Part shown: in pieces, positions 1-7,769 of the stretch
How the letters are laid out: the number at the start of each line of letters is the position of its first letter
Position numbering within the stretch: the first letter of the stretch is position 1
Source of the DNA: a virus
Strand: one strand, 5' to 3'
DNA: 31,271 nt
Virus record (IMG/VR): IMGVR_UViG_3300038557_000002
Coordinates: 1 to 31,271 of that record
Translations under genes and position numbers: made by a program
Notes under the pieces: generated by a model
The model's input: only the letters and a program-made list of their open reading frames with translations
The model's database searches: none
What the model was told of the DNA's origin: nothing

Positions 1-144
1 GCAGCGGCCGGTCTGCTGCGCTGGTTGATGGCTGCGCAGACCGGCCTCTTGCCAACCCCACAAACCCCAGTTCAGATCACCAAAGGACTCTCGTTATGGC
101 TGGATGAGAAACGGGGGTCACGTCACCGGCCACGATCGCGCTGA
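1..144 (+). CDS. Possible 3' end of an upstream rightward gene, cut by the window edge
   Basis: Frame 1 is open from the first base for 47 codons and stops with TGA at 142-144, overlapping the ATG of the next gene as TGATG, a typical coupling arrangement. The visible residues end in a very basic tail ([13 protein letters not shown]). No motif is recognisable. A 47-codon open frame can occur by chance in GC-rich DNA, so the call rests mainly on the overlap. A competing reading is a start at 96 (AAGGA about 8 bases upstream) that meets TGA after three codons and then continues in frame into the next gene. Confidence 0.35.
   Translation, partial: AAAGLLRWLMAAQTGLLPTPQTPVQITKGLSLWLDEKRGSRHRPRSR
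6..46. repeat. 10-bp inverted repeat near the left edge
   Basis: GGCCGGTCTG at 6-15 is the exact reverse complement of CAGACCGGCC at 37-46, with a 21-base loop. No T-tract follows, so it does not look like an intrinsic terminator. It may lie inside the coding end of the truncated upstream gene. Confidence 0.4.
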
Positions 145-626
145 TGTTCGCCTACCGGGTTGGCATTCTCCAGGCGCAAATCCTGGATAAGCAATCGCAG
201 CTTCAACATCTCACTGCCAATCGGACGCTGGAGCTTGAAGAGCGGAAGCTTCGCGCCGACCTCTTCGACAAGCGGATGGAGGTTTACACCGCAACCCAAG
301 CTTTCATCGGCGTGATCTTGGCCGAAGGCGAACCTCCGTCCTATGCCCGGACCGGTTCAGATGAAGAGATGGCTCGACAGTTTCGGATCACACGCGAGTT
401 CACTGTCGCAATCGACCGGTCACAGTTCCTTTTCGGTCAGCACGTCGAGGCCGAACTCCGTCAACTTTGGACGAATGCAAACGATCTCCACTACCATAAC
501 GTCCAACACGCGAATGACCGGCCCGATGACGAGGAAGATCACGCCCAGAAGGCTCGCGATCTGATCAAAGGTTTCTTGACCTATGACTTGAACGCCCTGA
601 TGGGCGACAAGCTCAACATTCACTGA
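144..626 (+). CDS. Hypothetical protein, helical, 160 aa
   Basis: I do not recognise a named family. The protein begins with a short apolar stretch (MFAYRVGIL), followed by a charged, probably coiled-coil segment at about residues 10-50 (LDKQSQLQHL, LEERKLRADL). A LFDKRMEVY motif follows, of a kind seen in small membrane-anchored bacterial proteins whose N-terminal helix precedes such a segment. The ATG overlaps the stop of the preceding open frame (TGATG). In-frame codons upstream back to the TGA at 105-107 would encode a slightly hydrophobic extension, so the real N-terminus could be longer if that TGA were a nonsense change. The 3' end overlaps the convergent leftward gene by 7 bases. It is not obviously part of the virion block. 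Confidence 0.6.
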   Translation: MFAYRVGILQAQILDKQSQLQHLTANRTLELEERKLRADLFDKRMEVYTATQAFIGVILAEGEPPSYARTGSDEEMARQFRITREFTVAIDRSQFLFGQHVEAELRQLWTNANDLHYHNVQHANDRPDDEEDHAQKARDLIKGFLTYDLNALMGDKLNIH

Positions 627-817
627 TCACGCTGATCCAGCCCGAACGCCTTGCGGAGTTCGCCAGCCTGATAGTCCATCATCCCGGCGCATCCGATCAG
701 CGGCGGATTCAGGCCTCCGAGCCAAAGGTCCGGTTGGCTCGCGATTACATCCTTCACCGCGTCCAGGGCGGCAATCACGGCCAAGGCGTGAGCCCGCTTT
801 TCGTCCGCCGCGCTCAT
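620..817 (-). CDS. Small hypothetical protein, paralog of its upstream neighbour, 65 aa
   Basis: It is the last gene of the leftward structural block. ATG at 817 overlaps the TGA of the preceding gene (ATGA at 817-814), so it should be translationally coupled. The open frame extends further upstream, but the extension lies antisense-out-of-frame over the neighbour and is not needed. The protein shares a layout with that neighbour: a helix with K-RAHA---A-LA, a DLWLGGLNPPL motif near residues 30-40, and a C-terminal helix ending GELRKAFGL. The function is unknown. Its place downstream of the tail fibre suggests a fibre-associated or host-interaction role, which is inference only. Confidence 0.65.
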   Translation of the reverse strand: MSAADEKRAHALAVIAALDAVKDVIASQPDLWLGGLNPPLIGCAGMMDYQAGELRKAFGLDQRDQ

Positions 818-1017
818 TCGGCCACCGGCGTCGGAAGCTGGAAGACTGAGCGGATGTTGTCCGCGCGGTGAGCGCAAATCCGGTTCAGTTCTTCGAATGA
901 CGGAGGCAAACCTCCAAACCAAAGATTGTCGGGGTCCAGGGCGATTTCGGCCTGAACCTGGGCCAATAGGGCGAGGACGCGTTCGGCGTGAGCTTGTTTT
1001 AGTTCGATCGTTGTCAT
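814..1017 (-). CDS. Small hypothetical protein with DNLWFGGLPPSF motif, 67 aa
   Basis: The start is placed at ATG 1017 because a CTAAATA element ends exactly five bases upstream (element 1023-1029), the spacing seen throughout the window. The open frame could reach 1035, but that would cross the element. The protein has an N-terminal helix (LKQAHAERVLALLAQ), a DNLWFGGLPPSF turn and a C-terminal helix (ADNIRSVFQL). It resembles the next gene in the same three segments, so the two are probably tandem duplicates. It is coupled to that gene by ATGA. The product is unknown. Confidence 0.7.
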   Translation of the reverse strand: MTTIELKQAHAERVLALLAQVQAEIALDPDNLWFGGLPPSFEELNRICAHRADNIRSVFQLPTPVAE

Positions 1018-1022
1018 GACCA

Positions 1023-1029
1023 TATTTAG
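1023..1029 (-). promoter_or_regulatory. TAAATA element ahead of the 1017 gene
   Basis: The element reads CTAAATA on the minus strand and is followed by 5 bases and ATG at 1017. The TAA stop of the fibre gene lies inside it. It resembles a T4-type late -10 box without a -35 box and predicts a leaderless transcript. Confidence 0.6.
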
Positions 1030-4010
1030 CCCCAACCCCCGCCATTCTGGGATTGCTTGTTGACCTGTAGGTTGTAGGCGAACTGGCCAATCCGACCTCC
1101 AGCCGTCAGGTTATCGACCACGACTGAGCCGACCGCTGACGCAGTCAGGGCGGAGGTGTATTCTGACATGTCACCGGTGACGGTGATGTCAAAACGGATC
1201 GAATCGTTCGGGTTGAACGTGATGTCGTCGCGCCACGTGTATTGGTCGGACCCCGAATAGTAGCCATACACGTAGTGGCTCAGGCTCCCGACGTATTGGC
1301 CATTCCGGTAGATATCGAGGTTGATGCTCCCGGACTGAGGCCCGTCGCCAACCATGATCGGCCCGCCTCCACCGCCGGAACTCGATTCATAGAAATTGTG
1401 CTGCGAGTAGCCGAGATAGATGCGGGTCGTGATCCCCGCGCCGAACCCGGTCATGTAATAGGTGTTTGAGGAACGGGTGATCGACGTGTTGAACTGGTCG
1501 AAGGTCGAACCACTCACACCGGCGAAGTTGATCTGATCGGGTGTCTGATCGACCGTGGTGTTGTAGTTGTTGTCCGCATCGACCGTCATATAAATCCAGG
1601 CCGAACCCATGTATTCGCCCGTGGTGAGGTTCGTGACGTGGTTCCGCCATTGCGCCGAAGCGGAGCCCGCTGTGGTGTCAGCGTAGCCCTTGATAAAGAA
1701 CCAATCGCCGTTGTTCGCGGTCAGATCGACCACCATGCCAGCCGCCGCGCCCAGGTTATATTCGGAATAGCTCGCGCCACCGTTCGTGGACCGTCCGATG
1801 ATAGTCCGGCGGGTGAAGACGTTCCCGCTCTGGGTCAGACTATCGCGGGTGAAGCGAAGCGTGATCGGCGCATTGATGCCGGTGACCTGGAAGAACGTCC
1901 CGCCCGTGTAGGCGGACGGATCGTTAGACGATGCGCTCTGATCGTTCAGCGTGATCGGGTTCGCTGAGTAATCCGCAACATTGTAGTTGTTGTCGTTGTC
2001 CACGACCAATCGCTGAGTCGCGCCCGCGATCTGGTGACCACCCGTGTTGTTGTGGATCACGATATCGACCTGACCCGAACGACGACCAGAGTTCGAGATC
2101 GCGTGAAGGTTCATCGCGACACGGGTCCCGTTCACGACGTTTGAAACGTCGAGATACCAGTAGTTCCCGTCGTTGATATGCGCGTTGAAGTAGCCGTGAT
2201 GGGTCCAGCCGGAGGCGCCGGGCGGCCAAGTGAAACAGTCGATGTAAAGGGCGTCGAAGTTGCCTGAATAGTTGTAGCGTTCGAAGCGCAGCGTGATCGG
2301 CGCATTGATGCCGGTGACGTAATGCTCGCCGTACCAGGCCGTGGACCACGAATAGTCGTTCTCGTTCACCGCCGCGTCGATGGTCGGAAGGTTGATCCAG
2401 TCGGCGATGACATCGACGTTGTTGTAGTTGTCGTCGTTGTCCACCACGCCATTGAAGTTAAACGCGGCGAGCGAGTTTCCCCCCGTCGTCAGGTTCGTGA
2501 TTTCGGCGTTGTATTGGGCGGTTCCGCGCCCGGCTTGGGTCCGTATCTCAATGGTGAGTTCGAACCACGCGCCATTCGAGGCGGTGAAGTCGATCTGGCC
2601 ATTGCCATAGAGGATTCCGACATCGGACCACGGGCCTGACGATGACGGTCCAGTCCGAAGCTTCAACTGGTTCAGACTGATGTTTGGCGAAGACGTGGAA
2701 GCCGACCGCGTCAGCCTTAAACTAATCGCCTGATTGATGCCGGTGATCTGAAAGACACGCGGCGTTCCATAGGCGGTCTCAGCCGCCGAATTTGGCGCGA
2801 AGTTCGCGATGCTGAACGGGTCAGGCGTGACATCGACGCTGAACGCTTCAGCGACGTGGCTGAAGGTCACATCGGGTCCATATCCGACCACGCCGTTCGT
2901 GTCGGTGGCACGGCATCGCCAGATGGCGGACCGGGTCGAACCCTGGGGTTGATTGGCCGTCGAGGTGCTGAAGCTGGCGCCGTTGGCCGCGCCGTTCGCC
3001 AGTACCTCGCTCGCACCGCTGATGAACTGCCAGAGGTAGGAATATGACCCAGAGCCACCGCTCGCCGAAGCGGTCACCGATGGGGTGACCGATTGGCTGA
3101 TCGTGCTGGCTCCGCCCGTGGTGACGGATCGCGAGGTGGCATTCACGCCGACGTTGATCTGGGTCGGATTGATCGGCGCGGCGGCGGTGAAGTTCGTCAC
3201 GTCCACGATCAAGTGACGGGCCTGACCATAGACGTTGATGGATGGCTGGTCATAAGCTGGACGCCATCCAAGATCGAAATATTCGAACCGCGTCAGTCCC
3301 ACTTCAATCGTGTTGGCCGACGTGTATCCGCCAGTCGAATGGTAATATTGGAGAACTTGCTGACGCCAGTTGAACGAGCCTTGGTTTGGGTCGTCTTCCG
3401 GGTCCAGAACTACGGTGTCGGGCTTGTTTTGCGAGTTGGAATAACCGCCCTGATCGTAAGTGGTGTTAACGAAGGAAGGGGTCGCTTGCGAGATCGCATA
3501 GACCTTACCAGCCGGAACCGTGATGGTCTGGGTATCCGATAGATCAATGAACCGACCGAAAGGGATTTCATTCGCTGTCTTTGGCGTCTCGACCGCTTCA
3601 GCCACTCGCATCGCGGCCATGGTCGCGTCGAAGGTGACGACCCCGAATTCGTCTCTGAATTCGGCGACGATCCCCGCCATCGTGGGGTCTTTGATCGACT
3701 GGGCGGCGGAGTCGAAAATCCAATACTGGACGCCAATCGATCCGCTCGATTGAGCCCTGAGATTGAAGGTGAAGGTGGACCCGCTAACGCTGACGCGTTC
3801 GACGTTGATCCTTCCGTTCGCCTTGTAGGTCAGCACCGGGTTTTGACCCGTCACGGACACCGAACCGATAACCATTGGCTGGGGGTGGTTCTGGGCGTCA
3901 GATGTGAGAGTGACGGCGCCGGTTGCGCTGAGTCCGTATCCGATGCCTCCGGTCCCGGTAACTTGGAGATGTCCGCTCTCGGACAGGATTTCGATCACTG
4001 CGTCAGCCAC
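1026..4010 (-). CDS. Tail fibre or receptor-binding protein with four tandem repeats, 994 aa
   Basis: This large Gly, Ser, Asn and Thr-rich protein lies just after the tail-tip genes, as expected for a fibre or adhesion protein. The N-terminal 300 residues are unique. At about residues 300-390 there is a PKD/Ig-like segment (SVTASASGGSGSYSYLW, then WRCRATDTNGVVG). Four beta-rich repeats follow, each about 143 residues long, beginning near 418, 562, 705 and 852 with variants of VTGINAPITLRF. The first three close with VVDNDDNYN-type motifs, which look like acidic, possibly metal-binding loops. The start is GTG at 4010, four bases after a CTAAATA element that also contains the previous gene's stop codon. 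Host-receptor binding is inferred from position and architecture; no enzymatic domain is visible. Confidence 0.75.
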   Translation of the reverse strand: MADAVIEILSESGHLQVTGTGGIGYGLSATGAVTLTSDAQNHPQPMVIGSVSVTGQNPVLTYKANGRINVERVSVSGSTFTFNLRAQSSGSIGVQYWIFDSAAQSIKDPTMAGIVAEFRDEFGVVTFDATMAAMRVAEAVETPKTANEIPFGRFIDLSDTQTITVPAGKVYAISQATPSFVNTTYDQGGYSNSQNKPDTVVLDPEDDPNQGSFNWRQQVLQYYHSTGGYTSANTIEVGLTRFEYFDLGWRPAYDQPSINVYGQARHLIVDVTNFTAAAPINPTQINVGVNATSRSVTTGGASTISQSVTPSVTASASGGSGSYSYLWQFISGASEVLANGAANGASFSTSTANQPQGSTRSAIWRCRATDTNGVVGYGPDVTFSHVAEAFSVDVTPDPFSIANFAPNSAAETAYGTPRVFQITGINQAISLRLTRSASTSSPNISLNQLKLRTGPSSSGPWSDVGILYGNGQIDFTASNGAWFELTIEIRTQAGRGTAQYNAEITNLTTGGNSLAAFNFNGVVDNDDNYNNVDVIADWINLPTIDAAVNENDYSWSTAWYGEHYVTGINAPITLRFERYNYSGNFDALYIDCFTWPPGASGWTHHGYFNAHINDGNYWYLDVSNVVNGTRVAMNLHAISNSGRRSGQVDIVIHNNTGGHQIAGATQRLVVDNDNNYNVADYSANPITLNDQSASSNDPSAYTGGTFFQVTGINAPITLRFTRDSLTQSGNVFTRRTIIGRSTNGGASYSEYNLGAAAGMVVDLTANNGDWFFIKGYADTTAGSASAQWRNHVTNLTTGEYMGSAWIYMTVDADNNYNTTVDQTPDQINFAGVSGSTFDQFNTSITRSSNTYYMTGFGAGITTRIYLGYSQHNFYESSSGGGGGPIMVGDGPQSGSINLDIYRNGQYVGSLSHYVYGYYSGSDQYTWRDDITFNPNDSIRFDITVTGDMSEYTSALTASAVGSVVVDNLTAGGRIGQFAYNLQVNKQSQNGGGWG
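1854..2320 (-). repeat. DNA-level repeats inside the fibre gene
   Basis: Two copies of a stretch of about 28 bp (containing GATCGGCGCATTGATGCCGG) lie near 1857-1884 and 2290-2317. They encode the same INAPITLRF segment of repeats 2 and 3. Near-identity of DNA, not just protein, points to recent duplication or gene conversion between repeat units. Confidence 0.6.
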
Positions 4011-4014
4011 TCAA

Positions 4015-4021
4015 TATTTAG
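4015..4021 (-). promoter_or_regulatory. TAAATA element ahead of the tail fibre gene
   Basis: The element reads CTAAATA on the minus strand, followed by 4 bases and the GTG at 4010. The TAA stop codon of the upstream gene (4020-4018) is part of it. No Shine-Dalgarno sequence fits in the gap, so a leaderless GTG-start mRNA is predicted. Confidence 0.6.
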
Positions 4022-4311
4022 GCCCGCACCCCGAAGGCGAGGCGGACTGGCTGGTTGTAGTTCGCGCCGCTGACCTTGAACGACCAGGAGATCGTGTTCC
4101 CTGAGATCACGATGTCGGGAATCGTGTAGCTGGTTCCGGATTCCGGCAAAGCCGAGATGATCACTGGCCGACCACGGGCAAAGAGGGGATGGCTGACAGA
4201 GCCGTTGCTCTTGCCGGTGGAGACGATTCCCAACGCGGTGACGTTGGAGGTTCCGGGTCCGAACAAAACTGTCGTCCCATCAGCCGCCCATATCCAGAGA
4301 GCGGGCTCCAT
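4018..4311 (-). CDS. Small tail-region protein, beta-rich, 97 aa
   Basis: The family is unknown. The sequence is almost all short beta-strand-like segments (TTVLFGPG, SYTIPDIVISGNTISWSF, PVRLAFGVRA) with no charged helix, which suggests a small beta-sandwich. ATG at 4311 overlaps the TAA of the tail-tip gene (TAATG), so it is likely co-translated with it and made in similar amounts. Its own stop codon forms part of the next TAAATA element. From its position between tail tip and fibre it may be a fibre-attachment or tip-decorating protein, but no motif confirms this. Confidence 0.6.
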   Translation of the reverse strand: MEPALWIWAADGTTVLFGPGTSNVTALGIVSTGKSNGSVSHPLFARGRPVIISALPESGTSYTIPDIVISGNTISWSFKVSGANYNQPVRLAFGVRA

Positions 4312-7283
4312 TACGCGAACCCGATCATGATCCGGCGGACACCGCCCTTGAACATCTTCATCCCAGAGACCCCGCTGAACTCGATCCGATCGGCTGGGTT
4401 ACCCGGCGAGACGACGTTGAACTTGTCAGCCAGGACGTTGAAGTCGGAGGTCTGGCCGTTGTTGTTGTTGATGAAGCCACTCACGTAACCGTTGACGTTG
4501 GTCGTCAGCCCGATCGTTGCTTTCGACCGGTTGTCCGCCGTGGTGGCCAACGACATCGCCGCGCTGATCGAAGAGGTCTGACCATTCACGGTCTGGGTCA
4601 ATTGCTGGACCGATGAGTTCGTCGCCGCCCCATCGGCGGTGATCTTGACCTGATCGATGCGGGTATTGGCCGCGTCGATCCGACCCTTCTCCGTGTTGAG
4701 AGAGGTCGAGAGCGCGTTGACCGATTGGACCGTCGCCAGCCCGTCGATCTCCAGGTCAACGGAATCGAGGCGGCTGATCGCGCCATTGATGCGACCCCGC
4801 TCCGTGCTGATCTCACCAGCGAGGGCCGTGACTGAGGTCGTCAGGGCGCGCTTTCCGACCTCGACGTTCGTCGTGTCCAGTCGTGAGTTCGTCGCTGCCA
4901 GACCCGAAGTCGGATGATTGACCACTGAACTGAGCGCGGTCAGCGCGGACGATTCAGCCTTTGTGGCGAGCCCATTCGTGAGCGTGGTCTGGGTTTGCTC
5001 CACCGTCAGGAGGCGCGAGTTCACGCCCTCTTCGCGGCTCTCCAGGCCTTCGATCCGCGCAACGATGGTCCCATCGGTTCCGGCGACCTCCAGGGTGACG
5101 ATGCGCTGACGAAGGCCTTCCTGATCGCTTTCGCCAAGGATGTCCCAGGCGTCTTCGATCCGGCCCCTCACCTCTTCGTTGGCTTGATCGATCTCGTTGA
5201 TCGCGTCCTGGACGGTCTTCGTCACCTCACCCTCTAGGGCGATGAACTCAGCCTTGATCTTCCCGCCTTCGAGATCACGCAGGACCGGCGGAACGTTGAT
5301 GATGACGCCGGGATCATTCCAGTCGAACGACATGTCGCCGGAGGTCTGAGCCCCGAAGATCAGGCGCGGCGATAGGACGCCCAGGTTGGAACGGTAGCTG
5401 AGCGCGATGTCATAGGTCGTGGTCGGCGCGACCTCGCTCACGATGATCCGGGTCGATCCCGGAGCGGCCTGGAAGGCGACCGTCCAGTCTTCGTCCTCTT
5501 GCTCTCCGGTGCGGGTTTCGACGTAAGGCCTGATCTCGACCACGATCCCGCTGATCGCCGGTTCGGTCGCCTCGCCCATGAAGACGAAAGCGGGCTTTGT
5601 GACCGGAGCAATCGGCTCCGGCGTAGGCTCGCCCTCAACCGGCTCAGGCGGCGTGACCGTCTGAGTGATTTCGTTGGCGACCAGAGACCATTCGGTGGCG
5701 AGGGGTGCCGCCGGGTTGAGGGCGGCGGTCGATTTCAGCGCAGCCGGAGCCGGTGCGGTCGCGGTCCGTCCGAGGGCGAAATCATGCTTTCCAGGCGTCT
5801 CCGAAACGAGGGTCATTTCGACCGTCTGGGCGATTGCGTCGAAGGCCCAGTTCTTCACGATGAAGTTCTGGCTCTCGATCGCGCCGATGGGGAAATCGAG
5901 CGTGATCATGTCGCCGCGTTCGACGCCCAGAGCTTCCGCCGTGGTCGTGACATCGATCTCATATTCACGCGAGTTGACCAGTTCATACGCGGCGATCTGG
6001 TGAGCCTGGGTGGCTTGCTGGATCAGCGGATAGGTGGTTTCGGTCGTGCGAACGCCGCCGTCCATGGCGACGTATCCGGCGTCCGTGACTTCCTCACCGG
6101 AGATGATTTCGTATTTCGAATTCGGCTCACGGTATTTGACCAGGATGCGGTTGACCCGATTGGTCATCGGGCGTGTCGCGCGGATCACCTGATCGCCGAT
6201 CAGCATGGATTGGCGGAGCGTGAAGGTGCTGACCTTCGGCTCATTGACGAAGCAACTGATCTGAGGACCAGGAAGATACTGACCGGCGCCCGCGACCAGG
6301 ATGTTGGCCAGCACGGCGTCTTTGTTGTCGTCGGTCGTGATCAGACCGCCGATCTTCCAGTTGTTCAGGTCAGCGACGTTCGCGCCGTGGATGAAGGCCG
6401 CGACATCCACGTCTTCCAGGTCGGCGCCGATCCCCCAGAGCTTGTGACCGGTCGGTCCGTTCGGACCCAGGATATAAGCGAGGGCGATGATGTAGGGGTT
6501 TTCGCTCCAGCCCCAGGTCAGAGGTTGGTCCAGGCGTTGGGAGCCCATGCCGCCCGGCCACGTCGAATCCTGACGCGGGTCCCACGCGAAGATGCCTTCC
6601 ACGGTCGCCTGAGGCTGATCCGGGAAGCCCATCGGGAAGCGGAGGTTCTTCGACCCGTCCAGTTCGAAGACTTGGACGATCCGAGCGAGGCCGCTCATCT
6701 TGTGCGATGCGTTGACGTTCGGGAGCCACGTATCGCCGGTGATGTCCCGGAGGGTCCGATTGTCGTTGTGTGCGCCCAGGATGAAAGCGGCGCGGACGCC
6801 GTCCTTCCAAACCGACGACTTCGCATCGAAGCCCTGAACACCACGGCAGATCGACACGCCGGTGGAAGAGCCCAAGCGTGTCGGATCACGGTCCCAGTAA
6901 ATCTGGTGACCGGTCAGGGTGTAGTTGGAGATCGATTTGACCGGACCGACGCTGACGATCGTCTCGAACGCCAGCTTGTTGTTCTTCGAGGTGTTGTGGA
7001 CGGCGTCCGGATAGGCCTCCCGATAAGAGATCAAACCCTGGATGCCGGTCCGTCCGATCGCAATCGGTAGGGGAGCGTTGGCTCCCGCTGGCTGAAGATT
7101 GACCTGGACACCCACGCTGGGGAGGCCGGGTGGCTTCATCAGCATGGACGCGCCCATCGACGCCCACATTGCGACCTTCGCCCAGGTGGCGACGGTCATC
7201 CCGAGGACCTTGATCGCGGCGACCGTGGCGATCGCGCCCTTGATCGCGGCGAAAGCGGCGGCGGCGGCGGCGGCGATCTCCAT
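4311..7283 (-). CDS. Tail tip / central fibre protein, lambda J-like, 990 aa
   Basis: Size, position after the NlpC-like gene and architecture fit the tail-tip protein of HK97/lambda-type siphophages (J, or the gp15 megatron of gene transfer agents). A hydrophobic Ala-rich N-terminal segment at about residues 1-45 is followed by the conserved hub region (LPIAIGRTGIQGLISYREAYPD and beyond). After a proline-rich linker near residue 560 comes a fibronectin-like part (TYDIALSYRSNLGVLSPR). A long helical region at about 670-880 is rich in regularly spaced Thr, Asn and Arg. The C-terminal domain (SDFNVLADKFNVVSPG) resembles the DUF1983-type end of J proteins. ATG 7283 is chosen because it overlaps the upstream stop (ATGA); an ATG at 7298 would add five residues. 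Confidence 0.85.
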   Translation of the reverse strand: MEIAAAAAAAFAAIKGAIATVAAIKVLGMTVATWAKVAMWASMGASMLMKPPGLPSVGVQVNLQPAGANAPLPIAIGRTGIQGLISYREAYPDAVHNTSKNNKLAFETIVSVGPVKSISNYTLTGHQIYWDRDPTRLGSSTGVSICRGVQGFDAKSSVWKDGVRAAFILGAHNDNRTLRDITGDTWLPNVNASHKMSGLARIVQVFELDGSKNLRFPMGFPDQPQATVEGIFAWDPRQDSTWPGGMGSQRLDQPLTWGWSENPYIIALAYILGPNGPTGHKLWGIGADLEDVDVAAFIHGANVADLNNWKIGGLITTDDNKDAVLANILVAGAGQYLPGPQISCFVNEPKVSTFTLRQSMLIGDQVIRATRPMTNRVNRILVKYREPNSKYEIISGEEVTDAGYVAMDGGVRTTETTYPLIQQATQAHQIAAYELVNSREYEIDVTTTAEALGVERGDMITLDFPIGAIESQNFIVKNWAFDAIAQTVEMTLVSETPGKHDFALGRTATAPAPAALKSTAALNPAAPLATEWSLVANEITQTVTPPEPVEGEPTPEPIAPVTKPAFVFMGEATEPAISGIVVEIRPYVETRTGEQEDEDWTVAFQAAPGSTRIIVSEVAPTTTYDIALSYRSNLGVLSPRLIFGAQTSGDMSFDWNDPGVIINVPPVLRDLEGGKIKAEFIALEGEVTKTVQDAINEIDQANEEVRGRIEDAWDILGESDQEGLRQRIVTLEVAGTDGTIVARIEGLESREEGVNSRLLTVEQTQTTLTNGLATKAESSALTALSSVVNHPTSGLAATNSRLDTTNVEVGKRALTTSVTALAGEISTERGRINGAISRLDSVDLEIDGLATVQSVNALSTSLNTEKGRIDAANTRIDQVKITADGAATNSSVQQLTQTVNGQTSSISAAMSLATTADNRSKATIGLTTNVNGYVSGFINNNNGQTSDFNVLADKFNVVSPGNPADRIEFSGVSGMKMFKGGVRRIMIGFA

Positions 7284-7750
7284 CAGCCAACCCTCCACGC
7301 AACGACCTGGAGCCCGGCGTCAGCCGCATACACACACAGTTCGGTCAGGTTGCCGGTGTCGGCGAAGGTCCGGCCATTGTGAGCGATGAAGGCGATCAGC
7401 TTGTTCGCGCCCAGGGCGACGCCCAGGGTCCATCCGCCCAGGACTTCCGCGCTATCGGCTTCGACGGCGATCAGGTCGCCTGGAAGGGCGGACGCCGGTG
7501 GAATGCGTTCTAGCCCAATCTTGTCCAAGGCCTGAGCGAGGTCGGACGCTCCAGCGGCCTTCAGAGCCCGCTTGGCGCCCCGCAACGTGGTGTATCTGGC
7601 GCGGCTGAGCGGATGTTTGATCCGGCTCGCGTCCAACACTGACGCGGCCAAATGGGCGCAATCGCAGACACCCAACCGAAGGTCTTGAAAGATGAACCGA
7701 TCGACGACGGACTGGGCGATCTGCTGACGAGTAATGGAGGCGTGAGTCAC
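7283..7750 (-). CDS. NlpC/P60-like (DUF6950-type) tail protein, 155 aa
   Basis: In siphophage and GTA tails this slot holds a cell-wall peptidase fold that sits at the tail tip. The N-terminal GVCDCAHLAA motif (Cys29 and Cys31) corresponds to the catalytic-Cys helix, and RYTTLRGAKRALKAAG and ALPGDLIAVE are typical of DUF6950-type proteins. The segment that normally carries the catalytic His (GHVGI-like) reads WTLGVALG, with no His, so hydrolase activity is doubtful. GTG at 7750 follows a CTAAATA element by four bases and has no Shine-Dalgarno sequence. The gene is coupled to the tip gene by ATGA. Confidence 0.75.
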   Translation of the reverse strand: MTHASITRQQIAQSVVDRFIFQDLRLGVCDCAHLAASVLDASRIKHPLSRARYTTLRGAKRALKAAGASDLAQALDKIGLERIPPASALPGDLIAVEADSAEVLGGWTLGVALGANKLIAFIAHNGRTFADTGNLTELCVYAADAGLQVVAWRVG

Positions 7751-7754
7751 CTCA

Positions 7755-7761
7755 TATTTAG
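7755..7761 (-). promoter_or_regulatory. TAAATA element ahead of the NlpC-like/tail tip operon
   Basis: The element reads CTAAATA on the minus strand with 4 bases to GTG 7750. It lies in a 19-base gap after the preceding gene's stop. It predicts a leaderless start for the three-gene unit 7750-4018. Confidence 0.6.
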
Positions 7762-7769
7762 GTCCTGGG

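Noticed and set aside
5499-7070. Long plus-strand open frame (523 codons) and a similar one at 9351-10697
   Set aside because: Both lie fully antisense to the tail-tip and tape-measure genes. Their products are Arg, Asp, Val and Gly-rich as expected from reading GC-rich genes backwards, with no promoter or ribosome site.
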